NCBI GenBank assembly: GCA_907163345.1
Contig: CAJQUN010000004.1
Coordinates: 12,987,235-13,051,234, forward strand
From: Haberlea rhodopensis
Lineage: Eukaryota > Streptophyta > Magnoliopsida > Lamiales > Gesneriaceae
DNA length: 64,000 nt
Direction: 5' to 3'
Shown here: positions 38,901-50,900 of the stretch, piece after piece
Position numbering within the stretch: the stretch's first letter is position 1
How the letters are laid out: every line of letters starts with the position of its first letter
The notes under the pieces: generated by a model
What the model saw: the letters and a program-made list of their open reading frames with translations, nothing else
Database searches by the model: none
Told to the model about the DNA's origin: nothing
Made by a program: the position numbers and the translations under genes

Positions 38901-41900
38901 TCACAAACTATAAGGGTGTAAAATGCCTATTTTCACAAACCACATGGGTTAAAATGCATATTTTCAAAACACAGGGGGTAAACTGCATATTTTGTAAACC
39001 ACAGGGGGTAAAATGCCTAGTTTCAAACCATATGATGGTAATTTGCCTATTTGACAAACCACAAGGGGGTTATATGCCACTAGCTCCATTATTTTATGTT
39101 AACAACATTTCGTTTTATCTACTCTTATTTACTCTTTTTGGAGGATTAATAAGTTCGAAGAATAAGGTTAATTCAATTTGTATTTCAAGTAACTATCTGT
39201 TACAAGGAATGAATATATCTCATAAGGAAACTAGCACTTATTATTGTATTAGATTGTGCCTCATATGGCAACTTGTATATAACATTGTACATATTCCGTT
39301 GTAACAGATTCAGAGAGATAGGAAAGTAGAGGATTCTAAGGCTCATTGTATGCTGTATATACTAATATAAATGATAGCAATACAGAGGATGGAAAACATC
39401 CAACTTTCAGATCAAGATACACGTGTTTCTCTTTCATTTGACATGGTATCAGAGCCAACACTCTGATAAACTTTTTTTTTCGAATCTCGGAACACTTACG
39501 TGAACTCCGTCAGTGATATACATCACTTGTGATATGGATCACTTATGATATGTATCACTGCCTGTCCCAAGCCAGAGTAAAGGAGGAGGGTGGTGGTAGG
39601 CCTGTGACATCCAGCCGGATAAATTACTCACATCTCAATGACATGAACTATAAGATGAATTGCGTTGGGGCGTTCCTTACACAGCGACGCGCTGCACCGG
39701 ATCCCGGGTGTAATGATAAGTGGGCAAGGGCTGCTAGGTCGTCGCCCAGAAGCAACGCGCCACATCGACGCCTGGGTGTGGTGTCAAATGAGCAATGGTA
39801 GGTGAGAAAGTCAGAGCTATAGCTCATTGGGGTTATAAACATTGGTACATAGGTAAGGATAAGAATCGTAATGTGATAGGTGTAATCGTAGAAAATAAAC
39901 TACTCGAGTATGTAGTTGAAGTTAGGAGGAATTGAGATAAGATAATATTAGTTAAGCTAGTTTTAGACAATGATATTTTTAATATCATTAATGCCTATGC
40001 ACCCCAAATTGGTCTAGAGGAAGATATTAAACGGGAATTTTGGGAAGATCTAGACGACGTGGTGCAAGGAATACTCCTTAATGAGAAAATCTTCATCGGG
40101 GGAGATTTCAATGGGCACGTAGGTTCTGATCGGGATGGTTATGAAGACTATGGCATTGGGGACAGGAACGCCGCAGGTAATTCACTTTTGGATTTTGTCA
40201 TGTCATATGACTTAGTCCTAGCGAATATCTGGTTCAAGAAGAGGTCCTCTCATCTAGTTACTTTTAGAAGTGAGTCTAGTGCAACCCAAATAGATTTCTT
40301 TTTGGCTAGAATGATAGATATAGTTAAATGCTTGGACTGTAAGGTAATTCCAGGAGAGAGTGTAGTTACCCAACACCGACTTTTAGTTCTAGATGTTAGG
40401 ATTAAGAATAGGGCTACTAGAATTAAGTATAAGTTAGAACTTAGAATTAAGTGGTGGCGGTTAAAAGAAGGTAACTTTGGAGCTTTTGTAGAGAAGGTAG
40501 TCGAGGAAATTAATTGGACGCTAAAAGATGATCCCGATACACCTGGAACAAAATGGCTCGTGGCATTAAGATGGTAGCTAAAGAGCTCCTTGGTGAGTCA
40601 AGAGGATATGCTCCACCATGTAAGGATGCATCATGGTGAAATGAAGACTGTAAAGAAGGCTATCCGAATCAAGAGGGATGCTTACATAGAGCTGAAGAAG
40701 AACAACAATGGGGCAACCTTCGAAAGGTATAAGCTTGCCAAAAAAGAAGCGAAGACAGCGGTTCGAGATGTTATAGCTAAAGTCTACAAAGAAGTGTACG
40801 ATAAATTAGATACCAAGGAGGCAGAAAAAGATATCTACAGGATTGCCCGAGCGAGGAGAGGAAGACAAGAGACTTATGTGCAGTGAAATGCATAAAAGAT
40901 GAGAACCACAAAGTCTTGGTTAGAGATGAAGACATCAAAACAAGATGGAAGAATTATTTTAACACCTTGTCAACTGCGGCTTTAGCCAAGATTTAGGTGA
41001 TCTTGACATCCATCAATATGATGTAAACCGTGAGTTTACTCGCAGAATTAGAGAATCTGAGGTTAAAGAAGCTTTGAACAAAATGAAAGCACGAAGAGCA
41101 GTTGGTCCTGATGGAATCCCTATTGAAGTATGGAGATGTTTAGGACCGACGGGGATAAAGTGGCTAACAAATCTATTTAACAAGATTTGAAGGAGTAACA
41201 AAATTCCAAATGAATGCAGAAAGAGTACTCTCGTCCTTATCAATAAGAACAAGGGTGACATTCAGAGTTGCACCAATTATCGTGCTATAAAACTCATGTG
41301 TCACACAATGAAGCTTTGTTAGAGAATAATTGAATGTCGTTTAAGGAGGGAGGTGTGTTAACCGACGAAGTAGCATCCAATGTGAGAACGTGTAGTGGGG
41401 TGACAAGTGCGTATGCTTCGTTGGATGTGCGGTAAGACCAGAAGAGATCAAATAAGGAACAAAGATATTCGAGCTGAAGTAGGTATAGCTTGTATAGCAG
41501 AGAAGATGCAAGAAAACCGCTTACGTTGGTTTGATCATGTTAGACATAGGCCCAGCAGTGCAACTGTGCGTCTAGTGGAGTCCATGGATTTCGGCCAGTT
41601 CACGAGAGCGAGAGGACGACCGAAGATGACATGGCGTACGCAAAGACTTGGAAAGGGGATTACAGAAGATATGTTGACCGATAGAAGTGTTTGGAGAAGA
41701 CTGACGCATGTGTCCGACCCGGCTTGATTCTCTCTATTGTTCATGTAGAATACCCCAATTCATTGGGATTAAAGGCTTAGTTGTTGTTGTTGTTGTTGTG
41801 GTAGAACACTTACGTGGTTTGCAAATCGAGGATTTGCTTTTCGTGAGTTCATCGCCAATCTATCTTTCTCGTACGTGGATATTCGCGTACGCTCATTGCC

Positions 41901-44900
41901 CATCTGTTGATTTGCTCTCCGTGAGTTGGACATTGTCTTCCTTGTACGTGGGTCATCGCTGATTTGAATATGGATTTGCTCTTGGTCGATCGTGCGCTCT
42001 TCGTCCGCATATCTCTGGATTTCTTCTAGGTGCCTTGTGTTTTTTTCCGCACGCTCTGTCGCTTTCGCACCATCTCCGGCCTTTCTCGATCGTGGCATCG
42101 GCTTTTGTTCAGGTTTCGCACAGTCTGCTTCTTTTCTCTTGGTCGATCGTGGAATCTTTGCATGTCTTTTGTTAGCAGAGTTCTTGCTTTGGTATCGGTG
42201 AATTGGGTTTTACATATTGATTTTGGGCAGTTAGCAATTTGTTCTTTTGTTCGATTTATGTTGCTTCTGGGCATTTGGCGATTTGTTTGATATTATTGCT
42301 TATTTTTCACCATGACTACGGAGGTGTTCCCAGTCAAATTTTCGGGTAAAAATTACGGTGCTTGGGAATTTCAATTTCACATGTTTCTTAAGGGCAAGGC
42401 TCTTTGGGGCCACCTTGATGGATCTACTATCGCGCCGACTGAGCCCAAAGCCCTGTCTCAATGGGAGACAAATGATGCTAGGATAATTTCTTGGATTCTT
42501 GGGTCAATTTGATCTCATATGGTTAACAATCTCCGGTGCTTTACTACCTCCAAGGACATATGGGACTACTTGAAACGGGTATACTATCAAGGTAGCACAT
42601 CTCGACGATTTCAACTCGAGCTTGACATTGCGAATTATTCGCACGATACTTTGACCATCGAGCAATACTACTCTGGGTTTCTCACTCTTTGGAACGAGTA
42701 TACAGACATTCTTTATACAATCGTTTCTAAAGATGCTCTCTCTGTTATTAATGACATTCATGAGGTTCGCAAACGCGATAAATTTCTCATGAAATTGCGT
42801 CCTGATATGAGAATACTCGGGCTGGATTACTGAATCGAGACCCCGTTCCGACATTAGATGTGTGTTTCGGTGAACTTATGCGTGATGAACAACGTTTGGC
42901 CACTCAAGCCACTATTCATTATTCTCCGGCAGATGCTACGGTTATTAAGGTTGCGTATGCTGCGACTGGCAAGCCCCAAGGCCGTGGCTCCACTCAGTGC
43001 TATAGTTGCAAGGGATTCGGTCATATTGCTAAGCATTGTAATAAAAACTTTAGCAATTATTGTAAATAAAAGGATCACATTATTGCTTAATGTCCTACCC
43101 GTCCTCAAAATCGTCGTGTTAAAGCCTTTCACGCGTCTGCTGTCCCGTCTGCTTCAGATTCTCCTACGGCCAGCACCACTTTACCAGCCACCACTATGCC
43201 ACCTCTGACACCTGACATGGTTCAGCAAATGATTATTTCAACATTTTGCTCTTGGGCTTTAGGGCAGCGGTAAGAATATTTCATCTCCTTGGTTTGTAGA
43301 TTCTGGGGAGTCAAACCATATGGTAATCAACACATTCAGATCGCTAATGGCCATAACCTTCCAATCACCCGTTTCGGTGACATTAATTCTCCATTTAACG
43401 ATGTCTTTGTATCTCCTGGCCTATCTACAAGTTTGATCTCTGTTGGTCAATTGGTTGACAATGATTGCACTGCGAATTTCTCACATGATGGTTGTCTTGT
43501 GCAGGATCAGGTATCGGGGAAGTGGGACGCTTGTTTCCTCTGCAATTTACCATTTCACCTCATTTATCTTTATCTTGCTTTACTGTTCTGAATAAAACTG
43601 CTAGTTGGCATAAACGCTTGGGTCATCCCAATAATGTTGTTTTATTACATTTAATGAAGAATGGTTTTTCGAGGGATACATCTTCGCTCTCTAATTCTTC
43701 ATTTTTACTTGAGTGTTCTACTTACAAACTTGGGAAAAGTAAGATTTTACCATTTCCGCATCCCAGTAGTCGTACTCATGCTTTGCTTTGAACTCATCCA
43801 TAGTAATTTTTGGGGTATTGCTCGTGTTACTTCGCATGCTAATTATAAGTATTTTGTGACTTTCATTGATGAGTTTAGTCGCCTTACTTGGGTGTATTTT
43901 CTTCGATCCAAGGCTGACCTACTCGCTATATTTGGGGCTTTTGTTGCATATGTTGAAACCCAGTTTTCCACCACTATTAAGTGTCTTCGCTCTTACAATG
44001 GTAGTGAATATATGTCTCATGCCTTTCAAGCTTTTTTGCAACAGAGAGGCATTGTTTCTCAGCGCTCGCCCCTATACCCCTCAACAAAATGGAGTGGCTG
44101 AACGTATCGTTACTTGTGAGATATGGTTCGCACTTTACTCTTAGAATCTTCTGTCCCACCTACTTTTTGGGTTGAGGCTTTATCTACGACTGTCTATCTT
44201 ATTGATCGCCTTCCCTCTCAGACCTTGAACTTTGAGTCTTCGTACTTTCGCTTACATGGCAGGCATCCAAAATATCATCCTCTCCGAACCTTTGGTAGTA
44301 CATGCTTTGTTCATTTGCCTTCTTACGACGCCGCAAACTTCCTGCTCAGTCTATTCGGTGTGCTTTCATGGGCTATGATACTGCCCAAGGGCTATGTTTG
44401 CTACGATATGCCTTCTAAAAGAACGTGCATCTCTCGAAATGTCATTTTCTTTGAAAATCACTACTACTTTCAGCATCATGTTCCTTCTGATGCTCATGTG
44501 TTACTTCCTAACTTTGATGATCCAGTATCTTCTCCTGAAAGTGTCAAGCCAGGCATTGTCTATCAACGGCGACAACCACCCCCCTCACCGCCACCTCCCG
44601 ACCTTGATCCATCACTGGGCCATGCTGCTCTTCGACGTTCCTCGCGCAATAGCCGACCTCCTGTTAGGTAAGGTTTATATGCCACTTTAGCTGATATCAT
44701 AGTTATTAAAGGCGCTAGGCGACAAAAAGCGATACGCCGTGGCCTGGCTTAAAGAGTTAGGCGCCAGGCGAAGCGTGGCTTAACAGATATTAGACACCAA
44801 GATTAGATGTTAGACACCAAGATAAACTAAAGCTCAAATATTTGGATGTAAAATAATATCAGTTAACATCATAAACAATAAACATCAATCATTTGTTTGA

Positions 44901-47900
44901 TATCAATTAAAAACTACAATAGTCAAATATCATCATCTCCTAAATCGAAAGAACCATCATCTCCTTCATTTGATTTAGAATCATCTAGGTTGTCTTCATC
45001 GTTCTCGAAATCAAAATCAATTTCCTCATCATCTTCATCTACAAGCCCTCGAGAAGAACTGACGGTATATTTGCCCTTGCTACTAGAACCAATATCTTTT
45101 TTATAAACCCTTAAACCCTAATAAACCCTAATAATAAATAGAAATAAATAAGTTTTGGGCTTTTTAGACTGGGCTTTAGCATATTATTTCAGAACCCACA
45201 ACCAGGCCAAACATATTTCTTTGAACAAAAGTTACAAAACCAAATTTTTTTTGGATCAGACAAGATAATTATATTAAATAGATGCGGAAGCATCGAAAAA
45301 GTTACTACAAGGTGTAGCAAAATTAGAAAAAGTAGGTCCTACTAGCTAGAAATTAAGAAGATAACAAACAAATCAACGGTTCCCGTCTCCAATCAACAAA
45401 CGAGTACAAAAATCTATTATTTCCTCCGTTTGTGATCCAAAACCAAGATCTGTGAATGACCGTCTCCAGTAGATCATCCTCCTTGTGGTTGTTGCCCTTA
45501 AAACACAAATTGTTTCTATGTATCCATATCGTCCAAAGCACCGAGCTCCATATTGTCATCCAAGCTTTTCTTCCCTTTTTTCTTGTCCATAGTCCATGAT
45601 GATTCCAATGATGGGCGATTGAGTCCGACGACAATGCCGTATAGAAACCCAGCCAACGATAGCATTTCATCCATAAAGAATATGACTCCGGACAGCAGAA
45701 AAACAGATGATTTGTAGTCTCCTCCGTGAGGGAGCACATCACACAGTTACCAGCTTCGTTCCCCATGAATATGTTTCTTTTGCTGAGATTGGATCTTGTC
45801 GGTAGTCGGTCTCGAAGCACCCTCCAGATAAGTGCTGCGACCTTTGATGGTGCCAAAGTCTTCCAAATAGAAATATATGTCTCCGATGTATGTCCATCAA
45901 TCGGTGAGTCCTCCAACAGTGTTGCATATGCAGTCTGCACAGAATATATTTTTGAATCCTCCAAAGTCCACGTCCATAAATCCTCTTGTGCCTGTGTCAA
46001 AAGCGTCCTGTCCAACAAAGAAATTAACTCATTATGTAAAATAACTTCCCTATCCAATAACTCCCTTCTCCAATCCCAATGCCACTCCCATAACCCACCC
46101 ACCCATCCCCCCATCTGTGCTATTAAAATATCTCTATCCCTAGCTAGCAACGCTAATCTAGGAAAAGACTCTTTCAAACTCCTATCCCCCACCCAAACAT
46201 CGGCCCAAAATCGAGTCCCCCTTCCATTCCCAACTTTTTTCTTAATTCCTCTAGTAAACCACCCCGATCTATCAAGAAACGTATTATTCAAAATGTCTTT
46301 CCACCATGACGACGCCTGAACCACTACCCTCCCGCCCTCCCTCCCTTCATCAATCAGACTCCATTTATTAAAATCATATCTAGACCTAAGAACCCTCCAC
46401 CACAAAGAACTTTCATTTTGTAAAATCCCCCACCCCCACTTCCCCAAAAGAGCCTTATTGAAAAGATCCAAATTTCGAACCCCCAACCCCCCATTCTGTT
46501 TTGCTTTGCAAATCTCAGACCATTTTACCCAGGCTATTTTCCGGCAACTCTCCCCTCCCCCCCATAAAAAAGAGGTTTGTATGGACTGTAATTTGGCTAA
46601 GACATTCTTTGGAGCTCGGTAAAAGGAAAAATAGTAGATCGGTAAGGAGGTTAATACAGCATTGATCAAAGTCACTCGTCCTCCCAAAGATAGAGTTTTA
46701 TCTTCCCATGCAGCCAGTCTTTTTCTGTACTTATCAATAATCGGATTCCAAGTCTCTTTTCGCTTTGGATTCACCCCAATTGGCAATCCCAGGTATGTAC
46801 ATGGTAATTTGCCCACCTTACAATGCAACAATTCCGCTAAGTTGACAATCAAATCCTCCGCCACATTTATCCCCAGCAACTGGCTTTTATGGAAGTTGAT
46901 TCGCAACCCAGAAAGCAACTCGAAATTGCTTAATATGCCTTTGAATGTTAAAGCATTAGTCTCGGTTGCTTCACCAATGAATAATGTATCATCCGCAAAC
47001 TGAAGATGCGATATCTGAATTCTGTCCCTTCCCACAGATAACGGTGTCAGTAAGTTAACCTGTACTGCCTTTTGTACCATTCGACTTAGTGCCTCCACCA
47101 CAATCACAAACAAAAAAGGAGATAATGGGTCTCCTTGCCTTAATCCTCTCTGTAATTTAAATTCCTCCGTAGGGCTCCCATTAATCAACACTGAAGCTGT
47201 TGCACTTGAAATGCATTCCATTATCCATTTTATCCATTTGCTGTCAAAATTCATTCTGGACATCACATTTTGCAAAAAAGGCCAGTCCACCGAATCATAA
47301 GCCTTCTCAAAATCCACCTTTAGGATCATTCCTGTTTTCTTGTTCCTCTTCATTTCATCAACCAACTCATTAACAATCAAAATCCCATCAAGAATGTGTC
47401 TTTGACCTATAAATGCAGATTGTGATTGCGATATGATCCTGTCCAAGACTTTACTCAATCGGGTCGCCAGAACCTTGGCCAGTACTTTGTACACACATCC
47501 AATTAGTGCTATCGGTCGAAATGGTTTCGGTCCCCAATCTCTGATGTGTCTTTTTAGGACAATAGCACAGTGATCAGAAACCGATCTTTTAAGTCCCCAT
47601 TGAGTTAGGTCAGTCCATTCCCGCATCCATCCATTGGATAAAAGGAATCGATCCAACCGGCTTACACACGTCCCGTCAGGCCTGTACCATGTATATTTTC
47701 GTCCTATCAAGGGCAGATCCAACAGTCCCGAATTACTGATAAAATTGTCAAACTCTCTCATGCCCCGCAAGTTATGAGTTTCAGACCGACCCCTTCTTTC
47801 TGATGAGTTTCGAACCTCATTAAAATCTCCACAAATACACCACTTCTCCTCCTCCTTCCCCCCAATTCGAGCTTGCAAAACATTCCACATGGTCCGTTTG

Positions 47901-50900
47901 TTTTCCATCACCCCCGAAGAATAAATGTTGATGATGTGGCATTTAATTCTTCCTTCCCCCCAATAACCCTCCACTCCTAAAATACCTTCATCTCCCCAAC
48001 ATGAATCCATTTGGAAGGTAGCATCGTTCCAAAGACACAGTAATCCACCGGCCGATCCTTCTGCCCCCTTGTACGCCCAGTTGAAATTTTTATCCCCCCA
48101 TATCTGTACACATATCTCCTTTGTTATAACCTCTTTTTTTGTTTCTTGAATGCACAAAAAATCAACCTTTTCCTTGTGAATCAACCCCCGAATTTCCCTT
48201 TTCTTCCCCCTTCCCCCTAATCCTCGAATATTGAAACTGACAATAATCATTGGGGAAACTCTACATCACCTGTATTCTTGCGACCACTGATGTCCGCCAA
48301 GTTTCTCTTCTCCAACTCCATCAATTTCTGAATGATTTCGTGCTCATTTCCTTGTCCTACAATCCCCAACTGCTTGCCAAGCTCCCATAACTGAGTGGCT
48401 TTTTGTACACAATCCTGAGACTTTGATCCAATCTCATCCTCCCCTGTTCTCGCCTCCTCTCCCATATGACTATCGTCCAACCTTTTTTTTCCGTTGGTAT
48501 GTATTTTTAAAGCTCTCAACTCTGACTGTCCCCCATTCCTCTTTGCGTTGTAGAATTTTCACAATATTCTCCGCATTACTCCCAAGAAGGTGTTCTGACG
48601 GTGTGTTCACAATTACCGGTGAAGGCCCCCCCCCGTGCAATACCTTTTTCCGGGGAAGGAGCAACAACATTTTCATCCCTCCATCCTTGAATATTTTCTT
48701 GCTGAATCAATTCCCGTTCCCACGATGATTGGGGGATTGCCTCATCTGAATAGTTGGAATCTGAACACGGTGATTCCGGTACCACTTCCACTTGATTGGC
48801 CTTGACGACCAACTCATCCACCATCGTCCAATCAACCCCATCTTCTAACAATCTGATTGAGTACACTCTGCCATCAATGTCAACCTGAGTGACCGTGTTG
48901 ATGAATTCCTTAGATGAAGTGGTAATGAGTAGTCTGGCACAATCAAGCTTAGTTCTACTCTTGGTCTCCTCACTGAGTTTGAGCAGAGAACCTAACCTGA
49001 ATGCTATAAGCTTAAAAAATCTTACATTCCATGCATGAAGTGGAATGCCCAGGCAGGATATCCACACTTCCCGGTCGTGTATTTGCATATTCTTTTCCCA
49101 ATAACGGATATCTTTGAACCATAATCCCAGCCACTCCTGCTCATCTTTGATCAGTGCATTCAGTTTATCCTTATTTTCATCAAACAACATCACTTGAGAA
49201 CACCCCATTGGGATGATTCTGATTGACTCATAACCATTGTGAGTGAAATCATGTTGAATCTCAATCAGTTTCTCAGAATCGTGCATCGTGCAAATCAGAT
49301 TTCCTTCCAGCCACTGTGTTTCCTCTTTGGTGGATTCGAAACATAGATCGGCCCATTTGACCTTCTCCCTAGCCATGTTTGCGCACTGTTTGTTCTTATG
49401 CTGCTCATTAAGAGCTTGCGCATAAGATTTATCTGAACTGCTTCTCCTATTTGGGATACGATGAACGGCCCTTGCAGTAGGTTTGGGAACTTCACGGTTA
49501 AAGCGGCTAAGATTTGCCTGGAGTTGAAATGATCCCAACTGAATTCTGTTTAATGCCTCCTCAGTCTTGCTGACATCAGTAAGTCCTATAAAACGAACAA
49601 AGCCGAATTTTTTGCCACTTCTTGTCCGTTTTTGAGGGATGAATACATCGCATACCTGACCAATTTTGCGGAAAGTTCGCCACATTTCAATGTGAAACCA
49701 ATCTTCTGGAAAGTTGGTGAAGAAGAATGGTGTTGACATTGCTGAAATTTTCTGCATGTGGACTGGAACTCCCGATGATATTCTGTGATGCAAAGGGTGG
49801 GCGGCAATCGCGGCTCTCGGCCGTGGTTTGTTCTCAGAGACTCCTGCCGAGAAACGGTGCTGCTGAAATCGGAAATCATCCGACTGACCCAGCCCAAGCT
49901 GTGAAACCTCCTTACCAATCAAGGGTTTAATGGTGCCGTGCTCACTCGCGAAACGGGAAGGGTATGGGGTAGGGTTACGGTAATGGGATGAGTAAAGGCT
50001 GGCCGGATTCGGGTGGGTGGGATGGGTGCGGGTATGGGTTGGGTCGGAGATAGGGTTACGGCGAAGGTTATGGATTGGGTAACGGCATATGCAACATTGT
50101 TGGAGGATTCACCAATTGATGGACATACATCGGAGACATATATTTCTATTTGGAACACTTTGGCACCTTCAAAGGTCGCAGCACTTATCTGGAGGATGCT
50201 TCGAGATCGATTACCGACAAGATCCAATCTCACCAAAAGAAACATTTTCATGGGGAACGAAGCTGGGAACTGTGTGATGTGCTCTCTAACGGAGGAGACT
50301 GCTAATCATCTCTTTTTCTGCTGTCCGGAGTCATATTCTTTATGGATGAAATGCTATAGTTGGCTGGGTTTCTATACGGCATTGTCGTCGGACTCAATCG
50401 CCCATCATTGGAATCATCATGGACTATGGACAAGAAAAAGAGGAAGAAAAGCTTGGATGACAATATGGTGCTCGGTACTTTGGACGATTTGGATACATCG
50501 AAACAATTTGTGTTTTAAGGGCAGCAACCACAAGGAGGATGATCTTCTAGAGACGGTCATTCACAGAGCTTGGTTTTGGATCACAAACAGAGGAAATAAT
50601 AGATTTTTGTACTCGTTTGTTGATTGGAGACGGGAACCGTTGATTTGTTTGTTATCTTTGTAATTTCTAGCTATTAGGACCTACTTTTTATTTAACTACT
50701 CCTTGTAGTAACTTTATCGATGCTTCTGCATCTTTTTAATATATTTATCTTGTCTGACCAAAAAAAAATGGATTGGGTAACGGCTGGCCCGAAAAGGTTG
50801 AAGGTGGCTGGGATGGGTTTGGGCGGGAGGAATTTCGAAATACTCTCCACTCTTTCTCTCTCTAAAATACATACTGCACGTATATTCTATTTTTCATCTA

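Noticed and set aside
41708..42290. Several 60-110-aa frames on both strands
   Set aside because: They overlap each other in a Copia leader and a microsatellite tail; none has family features.
45247..50767. Twin-priming 5' inversion as the cause of the opposed L1 segments
   Set aside because: The reversed part has its own 3' UTR, A run and separate 17-bp duplication, so it is an independent insertion.
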